Source: Megachile rotundata (taxonomy: Eukaryota > Arthropoda > Insecta > Hymenoptera > Megachilidae). Taken from it: DNA of 64,000 nt. The notes under the pieces are model-generated. The model was not told where the DNA came from and searched no databases. It saw only the letters and a list, made by a program, of their open reading frames with translations. This document shows, one piece after another, positions 26,001 through 38,423 of this stretch (its first letter is position 1; every line of letters begins with the position of its first letter). Made by a program: the position numbers and the translations under genes. Where the stretch lies: assembly GCF_050947335.1 (NCBI RefSeq), contig NW_027473501.1:124001-188000 (forward strand), written 5' to 3'.

Positions 26001-29000
26001 ATAAGTATAGTAATTGTCGTTCTATCGATCATTTAGGCATAATATGGCTAATAATATGAGTTAGATTGATAATACTAAGAGTAGTGAGTATAGTAATTCT
26101 CGTTCTATCGATCATATAAGCATAATATGGCTAATAATATGAGTTAGATTGATAATAGTGAGTGTAATAAGTATAGTGAATGTCGTTCTATCGATCATAT
26201 CAGCATAATACGGGTAATAATATGAGTTGGATTGATAATAATAAGAGTAATGAGTATAGTAATTGTAGTTCTATCGATCATATAAGCATAATGTGGCTAA
26301 TAATATGAGATAGATTCATAATAATAGGAGTAATAAGTATAGTAATTGTCGTTCTATCGATCACATAAGCATAATATGGCTAATAATATGAGTTAGATTT
26401 ATAAGAATAAGAGTAATAAGTATAGTAATTGTCGTTCTATCTATCATATAAGCACAATATGGCTAATAATATGAGTTAGATTGATAATAATAAGAGTAAT
26501 AAGTATAGTAATTGTCGTTCTATCGATCATATCTGCATAATATGGTTAATAATATGAGTTAGATTGATAATAATAAGAGTAATAAATATAGTAATTGTCG
26601 TTATATCGATCATATAAGCATAATATGGCTAATAATATGAGTTAGATTGATAATAATAAGTGTAATAAGTATAGTAATTGTCGTTCTATCGATCATATCT
26701 GCATAATATGGCTAATAATATGAGTTAGATTGATAATAATAAGTGTAATAAGTATAGTAATTGTCGTTCTATCGATCATATCTGCATAATATGGTTAATA
26801 ATATGAGTTAGATTGATAATAGTGAGTGTAATAAGTATAGTGAATGTCGTTCTATCGATCATATCAGCATAATACGGGTAATAATATGAGTTGGATTGAT
26901 AATAATAAGAGTAATGAGTATAGTAATTGTAGTTCTATCGATCATATAAGCATAATGTGGCTAATAATATGAGTTAGATTCATAATAAGAAGAGTAATAA
27001 GTATAGTAATTGTCGTTCTATCGATCATATAAGCATAATATGGCTAATAATATGAGTTAGATTTATAATAATAAGAGTAATAAGTATAGTAATTGTCGTT
27101 CTATCGATCATATAAGCACAATATGGCTAATAATATGAGTTAGATTGATAATAATAAGAGTAATAAGTATAGTAATTGTCGTTCTATCGATCATATCTGC
27201 ATAATATGGTTAATAATATGAGTTATATTGATAATAATAAGAGTAATAAGTATAGTAATTGTCGTTCTATCGATCATATCAGCATAATACGGGTAATAAT
27301 ATGAGTTGGATTGATAATAATAAGAGTAATGAGTATAGTAATTGTAGTTCTATCGATCATATAAGCATAATGTGGCTAATAATATGAGTTAGATTCATAA
27401 TAAGAAGAGTAATAAGTATAGTAATTGTCGTTCTATCGATCATATAAGCATAATATGGCTAATAATATGAGTTAGATTTATAATAATAAGAGTAATAAGA
27501 ATAGTAATTGTCGTTCTATCGATCATATAAGCACAATATGGCTAATAATATGAGTTAGATTGATAATAATAAGAGTAATAAGTATAGTAATTGTCGTTCT
27601 ATCGATCATATCTGCATAATATGGTTAATAATATGAGTTATATTGATAATAATAAGAGTAATAAGTATAGTAATTGTCGTTATATCGATCATATAACCAT
27701 AATATGGCTAATAGCATGAGTTAGATTGATAATAATAAGAGTAATAAGTATAGTAATTGTCGTTCTATCGATCATATAAGCATAATATGGCTAATAATAT
27801 GAGTTAGATTGATAATAATAAGTGTAATAAGTATAGTAATTGTCGTTCGATCGATCATATCTGCATAATATGGTTAATAATATGAGTTAGATTGATAATA
27901 ATAAGAGTAATGAGTATAGTAATTGTCGTACTATCGATCATATAAGCATGATATGGCTAATAATGTGAGTTAGATTGATAATAGTGAGTGCAATAAATAT
28001 AGTAATTGTCGTTCTATCGCTCATATAAGCACAATATGGCTAATAATATGAGTTAGATTGATAATAATAAGAGTAATAAGTATAGTAATTGTCATTCTAT
28101 CGATCATATAAGCATAATATGGCTAATAATATGAGTTAGATTGATAATAATAAGAGTAATGAGTATAGTAATTGTAGTTCTATCGATCATATCTGCCTAA
28201 TATGGTTAATAATATGAGTTAGATTGATAATAGTGAGTGTAATAAGTATAATGAATGTCGTTCTATCGATCATATCAGCATAATACGGGTAATAATATGA
28301 GTTGGATTGATAATAATAAGAGTAATGAGTATAGTAATTGTAGTTCTATCGATCATATAAGCATAATGTGGCTAGTAATATGAGTTAGATTCATAATAAG
28401 AAGAGTAATAAGTATAGTAATTGTCGTTCTATCGATCATATAAGCATAATATGGCTAATAATATGAGTTAGATTTATAATAATAAGAGTAATAAGTATAG
28501 TAATTGTCGTTCTATCGATCATATAAGCACAATATGGCTAATAATATGAGTTAGATTGATAATAATAAGAGTAATAAGTATAGTAATTGTCGTTCTATCG
28601 ATCATATCTGCATAATATGGTTAATAATATGAGTTATATTGATAATAATAAGAGTAATAAGTATAGTAATTGTCGTTATATCGATCATATAACCATAATA
28701 TGGCTAATAGCATGAGTTAGATTGATAATAATAAGAGTAATAAGTATAGTAATTGTCGTTCTATCGATCATATAAGCATAATATGGCTAATAATATGAGT
28801 TAGATTGATAATAATAAGTGTAATAAGTATAGTAATTGTCGTTCGATCGATCATATCTGCATAATATGGTTAATAATATAAGTTAGATTGATAATAATAA
28901 GAGTAATGAGTATAGTAATTGTCGTACTATCGATCATATAAGCATAATATGGCTAATCATGTGAGTTAGATTGATAATAGTGAGTGCAATAAATATAGTA

Positions 29001-30140
29001 ATTGTCGTTCTATCGCTCATATAAGCACAATATGGCTAATAATATGAGTTAGATTGATAATAATAAGTGTAATAAGTATAGTAATTGTCGTTCGATCGAT
29101 CATATCTGCATAATATGGTTAATAATATAAGTTAGATTGATAATAATAAGAGTAATGAGTATAGTAATTGTCGTACTATCGATCATATAAGCATAATATG
29201 GCTAATCATGTGAGTTAGATTGATAATAGTGAGTGCAATAAATATAGTAATTGTCGTTCTATCGCTCATATAAGCACAATATGGCTAATAATATGAGTTA
29301 GATTGATAATAATAACAGTAATAAGTATAGTAATTGTCATTCTATCGATCATATAAGCATAATATGGCTAATAATATGAGTTAGATTGATAATAATAAGA
29401 GTAATGAGTATAGTAATTGTAGTTCTATCGATCATATAAGCATAATGTGGCTAATAATATGAGATAGATTCATAATAATAGGAGTAATAAGTATAGTAAT
29501 TGTCGTTCTATCGATCACATAAGCATAATATGGCTAATAATATGAGTTAGATTTATAAGAATAAGAGTAATAAGTATAGTAATTGTCGTTCTATCGATCA
29601 TATAAGCACAATATGGCTAATAATATGAGTTAGATTGATAATAATAAGAGTAATAAATATAGTAATTGTCGTTCTATCGATCATATCTGCATAATATGAT
29701 TAATAATATGAGTTAGATTGATAATAATAAGAGTAATAAGTATAGTAATTGTCGTTATATCGATCATATAACCATAATATGGCTAATAGCATGAGTTAGA
29801 TTGATAATAATAAGAGTAATAAGTATAGTAATTGTCGTTCTATCGATCATATAAGCATAATATGGCTAATAATATGAGTTAGATTGATAATAATAAGTCT
29901 AATAAGTATAGTAATTGTCGTTCTATAGATCATAATTGCATAATATGGTTAATAATATGAGTTAGATTGATAATAGTAAGAGCAATGAGTATAGTAATTG
30001 TCGTACTATCGATCATATAAGCATAGTATGGCTAATAATATGAGTTAGATTGATAATAATAAGTGTAATAAGTATAGTAATTGTCGTTCGATCGATCATA
30101 TCTGCATAATATGGTTAATAATATGAGTTAGATTGATAAT
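23049..30140 (+). repeat. ~13.36-kb segmental duplication, copy 2 (collinear part)
   Basis: This is collinear with 9687 to about 16610 of copy 1, with three whole-monomer length differences. One monomer (83 bp) is missing near 24.76 kb relative to 11.39-11.47 kb. Three extra monomers (249 bp) sit at about 29.06-29.30 kb. Three more lie just past the end, from 30.12 to 30.37 kb. Beyond that, similarity to copy 1 continues in patches (30.5-31.7 kb resembles 16.7-17.8 kb) but is reshuffled. Left of 23049 the array resembles 16.7-17.1 kb, so the junction is a sharp switch of monomer type. Confidence 0.82.
23319..23400 (+). repeat. 82-bp monomer, 1-bp deletion
   Basis: This is the copy of the 82-bp unit at 9957, offset by 13,362 bp. 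It is the last unit of this type in the window. None occurs in the other 13-64 kb sequence, which supports its arrival here with the large duplication. Confidence 0.92.
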
Positions 30141-31451
30141 AATAAGAGTAATGAGTCTAGTAATTGTCGTACTATCGATCATATAAGCATAATATGGCTA
30201 ATAATGTGAGTTAGATTGATAATAGTGAGTGCAATAAATATAGTAATTGTCGTTCTATCGCTCATATAAGCACAATATGGCTAATAATATGAGTTAGATT
30301 GATAATAATAAGAGTAATAAGTATAGTAATTGTCATTCTATCGATCATATAAGCATAATATGGCTAATAATATGAGTTAGACTGATAATAATAACAGTAG
30401 TAAGTATAGTAATTGTCGTTCTATCGATAATATAAGCATAATATGGCTAATAATATGAGTTAGATTGATAATACTAAGAGTAGTGAGTATAGTAATTCTC
30501 ATTCTATCGATCATATAAGCATAATATGGCTAATAATATGAGTTAGATTGATAATAGTGAGTGTAATAAGTATAGTGAATGTCGTTCTATCGATCATATC
30601 AGCATAATACGGGTAATAATATGAGTTGGATTGATAATAATAAGAGTAATGAGTATAGTAATTGTAGTTCTATCGATCATATAAGCATAATGTGGCTAAT
30701 AATATGAGATAGATTCATAATAATAGGAGTAATAAGTATAGTAATTGTCGTTCTATCGATCACATAAGCATAATATGGCTAATAATATGAGTTAGATTTA
30801 TAAGAATAAGAGTAATAAGTATAGTAATTGTCGTTCTATCTATCATATAAGCACAATATGGCTAATAATATGAGTTAGATTGATAATAATAAGAGTAATA
30901 AGTATAGTAATTGTCGTTCTATCGATCATATCTGCATAATATGGTTAATAATATGAGTTAGATTGATAATAATAAGAGTAATAAATATAGTAATTGTCGT
31001 TATATCGATCATATAAGCATAATATGGCTAATAATATGAGTTAGATTGATAATAATAAGTGTAATAAGTATAGTAATTGTCGTTCTATCGATCATATCTG
31101 CATAATATGGCTAATAATATGAGTTAGATTGATAATAATAAGTGTAATAAGTATAGTAATTGTCGTTCTATCGATCATATCTGCATAATATGTTTAATAA
31201 TATGAGTTAGATTGATAATAGTGAGTGTAATAAGTATAGTGAATGTCGTTCTATCGATCATATCAGCATAATACGGGTAATAATATGAGTTGGATTGATA
31301 ATAATAAGAGTAATGAGTATAGTAATTGTAGTTCTATCGATCATATAAGCATAATGTGGCTAATAATATGAGTTAGATTCATAATAAGAAGAGTAATAAG
31401 TATAGTAATTGTCGTTCTATCGATCATATAAGCATAATATGGCTAATAATA
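28381..31451 (+). repeat. 36-37-monomer block, copy at 28.4 kb
   Basis: This block runs from an ATTCATAATAAGAAGAG monomer to the next matching one 2,988 bp later (28389 and 31377). Along it lie two AATCATGTGAG units, an AATAACAGTAATAAG unit, the rare TCTATAGATCATAATTGC unit near 29.93 kb, TAGACTGATAATAATAACAG and TCTCATTC. The same succession appears at 32282 (+3,901 bp, 47 monomers) and 35353 (+3,071 bp, 37 monomers), with older versions at 15102 and 20580. About 11 monomers, including an 8-monomer (664 bp) local duplication of 31.05-31.35 kb, separate it from the next copy. Confidence 0.85.
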
Positions 31452-32281
31452 TGAGTTAGATTTATAATAATAAGAGTAATAAGTATAGTAATTGTCGTTC
31501 TATCGATCATATAAGCACAATATGGCTAATAATATGAGTTAGATTGATAATAATAAGAGTAATAAGTATAGTAATTGTCGTTCTATCGATCATATCTGCA
31601 TAATATGGTTAATAATATGAGTTATATTGATAATAATAAGAGTAATAAGTACAGTAATTGTCGTTATATCGATCATATAACCATAATATGGCTAATAGCA
31701 TGAGTTAGATTGATAATAATAAGAGTAATAAGTATAGTAATTGTCGTTCTATCGATCATATCTGCATAATATGGCTAATAATATGAGTTAGATTGATAAT
31801 AATAAGTGTAATAAGTATAGTAATTGTCGTTCTATCGATCATATCTGCATAATATGTTTAATAATATGAGTTAGATTGATAATAGTGAGTGTAATAAGTA
31901 TAGTGAATGTCGTTCTATCGATCATATCAGCATAATACGGGTAATAATATGAGTTGGATTGATAATAATAAGAGTAATGAGTATAGTAATTGTAGTTCTA
32001 TCGATCATATAAGCATAATGTGGCTAATAATATGAGTTAGATTGATAATAATAAGAGTAATGAGTATAGTAATTGTAGTTCTATCGATCATATCTGCCTA
32101 ATATGGTTAATAATATGAGTTAGATTGATAATAGTGAGTGTAATAAGTATAATGAATGTCGTTCTATCGATCATATCAGCATAATACGGGTAATAATATG
32201 AGTTGGATTGATAATAATAAGAGTAATGAGTATAGTAATTGTAGTTCTATCGATCATATAAGCATAATGTGGCTAGTAATA

Positions 32282-35200
32282 TGAGTTAGATTCATAATAA
32301 GAAGAGTAATAAGTATAGTAATTGTCGTTCTATCGATCATATAAGCATAATATGGCTAATAATATGAGTTAGATTTATAATAATAAGAGTAATAAGTATA
32401 GTAATTGTCGTTCTATCGATCATATAAGCACAATATGGCTAATAATATGAGTTAGATTGATAATAATAAGAGTAATAAGTATAGTAATTGTCGTTCTATC
32501 GATCATATCTGCATAATATGGTTAATAATATGAGTTATATTGATAATAATAAGAGTAATAAGTATAGTAATTGTCGTTATATCGATCATATAACCATAAT
32601 ATGGCTAATAGCATGAGTTAGATTGATAATAATAAGAGTAATAAGTATAGTAATTGTCGTTCTATCGATCATATAAGCATAATATGGCTAATAATATGAG
32701 TTAGATTGATAATAATAAGTGTAATAAGTATAGTAATTGTCGTTCGATCGATCATATCTGCATAATATGGTTAATAATATAAGTTAGATTGATAATAATA
32801 AGAGTAATGAGTATAGTAATTGTCGTACTATCGATCATATAAGCATAATATGGCTAATCATGTGAGTTAGATTGATAATAGTGAGTGCAATAAATATAGT
32901 AATTGTCGTTCTATCGCTCATATAAGCACAATATGGCTAATAATATGAGTTAGATTGATAATAATAAGTGTAATAAGTATAGTAATTGTCGTTCGATCGA
33001 TCATATCTGCATAATATGGTTAATAATATAAGTTAGATTGATAATAATAAGAGTAATGAGTATAGTAATTGTCGTACTATCGATCATATAAGCATAATAT
33101 GGCTAATCATGTGAGTTAGATTGATAATAGTGAGTGCAATAAATATAGTAATTGTCGTTCTATCGCTCATATAAGCACAATATGGCTAATAATATGAGTT
33201 AGATTGATAATAATAACAGTAATAAGTATAGTAATTGTCATTCTATCGATCATATAAGCATAATATGGCTAATAATATGAGTTAGATTGATAATAATAAG
33301 AGTAATGAGTATAGTAATTGTAGTTCTATCGATCATATAAGCATAATGTGGCTAATAATATGAGATAGATTCATAATAATAGGAGTAATAAGTATAGTAA
33401 TTGTCGTTCTATCGATCACATAAGCATAATATGGCTAATAATATGAGTTAGATTTATAAGAATAAGAGTAATAAGTATAGTAATTGTCGTTCTATCGATC
33501 ATATAAGCACAATATGGCTAATAATATGAGTTAGATTGATAATAATAAGAGTAATAAATATAGTAATTGTCGTTCTATCGATCATATCTGCATAATATGG
33601 TTAATAATATGAGTTAGATTGATAATAATAAGAGTAATAAGTATAGTAATTGTCGTTATATCGATCATATAACCATAATATGGCTAATAGCATGAGTTAG
33701 ATTGATAATAATAAGAGTAATAAGTATAGTAATTGTCGTTCTATCGATCATATAAGCATAATATGGCTAATAATATGAGTTAGATTGATAATAATAAGTC
33801 TAATAAGTATAGTAATTGTCGTTCTATAGATCATAATTGCATAATATGGTTAATAATATGAGTTAGATTGATAATAGTAAGAGCAATGAGTATAGTAATT
33901 GTCGTACTATCGATCATATAAGCATAGTATGGCTAATAATATGAGTTAGATTGATAATAATAAGTGTAATAAGTATAGTAATTGTCGTTCGATCGATCAT
34001 ATCTGCATAATATGGTTAATAATATGAGTTAGATTGATAATAATAAGAGTAATGAGTCTAGTAATTGTCGTACTATCGATCATATAAGCATAATATGGCT
34101 AATAATGTGAGTTAGATTGATAATAGTGAGTGCAATAAATATAGTAATTGTCGTTCTATCGCTCATATAAGCACAATATGGCTAATAATATGAGTTAGAT
34201 TGATAATAATAAGAGTAATAAGTATAGTAATTGTCATTCTATCGATCATATAAGCATAATATGGCTAATAATATGAGTTAGACTGATAATAATAACAGTA
34301 GTAAGTATAGTAATTGTCGTTCTATCGATAATATAAGCATAATATGGCTAATAATATGAGTTAGATTGATAATACTAAGAGTAGTGAGTATAGTAATTCT
34401 CATTCTATCGATCATATAAGCATAATATGGCTAATAATATGAGTTAGATTGATAATAGTGAGTGTAATAAGTATAGTGAATGTCGTTCTATCGATCATAT
34501 CAGCATAATACGGGTAATAATATGAGTTGGATTGATAATAATAAGAGTAATGAGTATAGTAATTGTAGTTCTATCGATCATATAAGCATAATGTGGCTAA
34601 TAATATGAGATAGATTCATAATAATAGGAGTAATAAGTATAGTAATTGTCGTTCTATCGATCACATAAGCATAATATGGCTAATAATATGAGTTAGATTT
34701 ATAAGAATAAGAGTAATAAGTATAGTAATTGTCGTTCTATCTATCATATAAGCACAATATGGCTAATAATATGAGTTAGATTGATAATAATAAGAGTAAT
34801 AAGTATAGTAATTGTCGTTCTATCGATCATATCTGCATAATATGGTTAATAATATGTGTTAGATTGATAATAATAAGAGTAATAAATATAGTAATTGTCG
34901 TTATATCGATCATATAAGCATAATATGGCTAATAATATGAGTTAGATTGATAATAATAAGTGTAATAAGTATAGTAATTGTCGTTCTATCGATCATATCT
35001 GCATAATATGGCTAATAATATGAGTTAGATTGATAATAATAAGTGTAATAAGTATAGTAATTGTCGTTCTATCGATCATATCTGCATAATATGTTTAATA
35101 ATATGAGTTAGATTGATAATAGTGAGTGTAATAAGTATAGTGAATGTCGTTCTATCGATCATATCAGCATAATACGGGTAATAATATGAGTTGGATTGAT

Positions 35201-35352
35201 AATAATAAGAGTAATGAGTATAGTAATTGTAGTTCTATCGATCATATAAGCATAATGTGGCTAATAATATGAGTTAGATTCATAATAAGAAGAGTAATAA
35301 GTATAGTAATTGTCGTTCTATCGATCATATAAGCATAATATGGCTAATAATA
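32282..35352 (+). repeat. 37-monomer block (3,071 bp), copy at 32.3 kb
   Basis: The monomer order is the same as at 28381, offset by 3,901 bp, and almost no differences were seen in the parts I compared. It ends with an ATTCATAATAAGAAGAG monomer at 35270, and an identical-looking ATTCAT monomer at 35353 starts the next copy. This adjacent pair of ATTCAT monomers is the duplication junction. Confidence 0.88.
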
Positions 35353-38300
35353 TGAGTTAGATTCATAATAAGAAGAGTAATAAGTATAGTAATTGTCGTT
35401 CTATCGATCATATAAGCATAATATGGCTAATAATATGAGTTAGATTTATAATAATAAGAGTAATAAGTATAGTAATTGTCGTTCTATCGATCATATAAGC
35501 ACAATATGGCTAATAATATGAGTTAGATTGATAATAATAAGAGTAATAAGTATAGTAATTGTCGTTCTATCGATCATATCTGCATAATATGGTTAATAAT
35601 ATGAGTTATATTGATAATAATAAGAGTAATAAGTATAGTAATTGTCGTTATATCGATCATATAACCATAATATGGCTAATAGCATGAGTTAGATTGATAA
35701 TAATAAGAGTAATAAGTATAGTAATTGTCGTTCTATCGATCATATAAGCATAATATGGCTAATAATATGAGTTAGATTGATAATAATAAGTGTAATAAGT
35801 ATAGTAATTGTCGTTCGATCGATCATATCTGCATAATATGGTTAATAATATAAGTTAGATTGATAATAATAAGAGTAATGAGTATAGTAATTGTCGTACT
35901 ATCGATCATATAAGCATAATATGGCTAATCATGTGAGTTAGATTGATAATAGTGAGTGCAATAAATATAGTAATTGTCGTTCTATCGCTCATATAAGCAC
36001 AATATGGCTAATAATATGAGTTAGATTGATAATAATAAGTGTAATAAGTATAGTAATTGTCGTTCGATCGATCATATCTGCATAATATGGTTAATAATAT
36101 AAGTTAGATTGATAATAATAAGAGTAATGAGTATAGTAATTGTCGTACTATCGATCATATAAGCATAATATGGCTAATCATGTGAGTTAGATTGATAATA
36201 GTGAGTGCAATAAATATAGTAATTGTCGTTCTATCGCTCATATAAGCACAATATGGCTAATAATATGAGTTAGATTGATAATAATAACAGTAATAAGTAT
36301 AGTAATTGTCATTCTATCGATCATATAAGCATAATATGGCTAATAATATGAGTTAGATTGATAATAATAAGAGTAATGAGTATAGTAATTGTAGTTCTAT
36401 CGATCATATAAGCATAATGTGGCTAATAATATGAGATAGATTCATAATAATAGGAGTAATAAGTATAGTAATTGTCGTTCTATCGATCACATAAGCATAA
36501 TATGGCTAATAATATGAGTTAGATTTATAAGAATAAGAGTAATAAGTATAGTAATTGTCGTTCTATCGATCATATAAGCACAATATGGCTAATAATATGA
36601 GTTAGATTGATAATAATAAGAGTAATAAATATAGTAATTGTCGTTCTATCGATCATATCTGCATAATATGGTTAATAATATGAGTTAGATTGATAATAAT
36701 AAGAGTAATAAGTATAGTAATTGTCGTTATATCGATCATATAACCATAATATGGCTAATAGCATGAGTTAGATTGATAATAATAAGAGTAATAAGTATAG
36801 TAATTGTCGTTCTATCGATCATATAAGCATAATATGGCTAATAATATGAGTTAGATTGATAATAATAAGTCTAATAAGTATAGTAATTGTCGTTCTATAG
36901 ATCATAATTGCATAATATGGTTAATAATATGAGTTAGATTGATAATAGTAAGAGCAATGAGTATAGTAATTGTCGTACTATCGATCATATAAGCATAGTA
37001 TGGCTAATAATATGAGTTAGATTGATAATAATAAGTGTAATAAGTATAGTAATTGTCGTTCGATCGATCATATCTGCATAATATGGTTAATAATATGAGT
37101 TAGATTGATAATAATAAGAGTAATGAGTCTAGTAATTGTCGTACTATCGATCATATAAGCATAATATGGCTAATAATGTGAGTTAGATTGATAATAGTGA
37201 GTGCAATAAATATAGTAATTGTCGTTCTATCGCTCATATAAGCACAATATGGCTAATAATATGAGTTAGATTGATAATAATAAGAGTAATAAGTATAGTA
37301 ATTGTCATTCTATCGATCATATAAGCATAATATGGCTAATAATATGAGTTAGACTGATAATAATAACAGTAGTAAGTATAGTAATTGTCGTTCTATCGAT
37401 AATATAAGCATAATATGGCTAATAATATGAGTTAGATTGATAATACTAAGAGTAGTGAGTATAGTAATTCTCATTCTATCGATCATATAAGCATAATATG
37501 GCTAATAATATGAGTTAGATTGATAATAGTGAGTGTAATAAGTATAGTGAATGTCGTTCTATCGATCATATCAGCATAATACGGGTAATAATATGAGTTG
37601 GATTGATAATAATAAGAGTAATGAGTATAGTAATTGTAGTTCTATCGATCATATAAGCATAATGTGGCTAATAATATGAGATAGATTCATAATAATAGGA
37701 GTAATAAGTATAGTAATTGTCGTTCTATCGATCACATAAGCATAATATGGCTAATAATATGAGTTAGATTTATAAGAATAAGAGTAATAAGTATAGTAAT
37801 TGTCGTTCTATCTATCATATAAGCACAATATGGCTAATAATATGAGTTAGATTGATAATAATAAGAGTAATAAGTATAGTAATTGTCGTTCTATCGATCA
37901 TATCTGCATAATATGGTTAATAATATGTGTTAGATTGATAATAATAAGAGTAATAAATATAGTAATTGTCGTTATATCGATCATATAAGCATAATATGGC
38001 TAATAATATGAGTTAGATTGATAATAATAAGTGTAATAAGTATAGTAATTGTCGTTCTATCGATCATATCTGCATAATATGGCTAATAATATGAGTTAGA
38101 TTGATAATAATAAGTGTAATAAGTATAGTAATTGTCGTTCTATCGATCATATCTGCATAATATGTTTAATAATATGAGTTAGATTGATAATAGTGAGTGT
38201 AATAAGTATAGTGAATGTCGTTCTATCGATCATATCAGCATAATACGGGTAATAATATGAGTTGGATTGATAATAATAAGAGTAATGAGTATAGTAATTG

Positions 38301-38423
38301 TAGTTCTATCGATCATATAAGCATAATGTGGCTAATAATATGAGTTAGATTCATAATAAGAAGAGTAATAAGTATAGTAATTGTCGTTCTATCGATCATA
38401 TAAGCATAATATGGCTAATAATA
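35353..38423 (+). repeat. 37-monomer block (3,071 bp), copy at 35.4 kb
   Basis: This is an immediate tandem copy of 32282-35352. Anchors at +3,071 bp include AATCATGTGAG (32858 and 35929), TCTCATTC (34399 and 37470) and TATAGATCATAATTGC (about 33.83 and 36.90 kb). A TGTGTTAG variant near 34.85 kb is shared with 37.93 kb but absent at 30.95 kb. These two are therefore the closest pair and the most recent event in this family. Confidence 0.88.
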
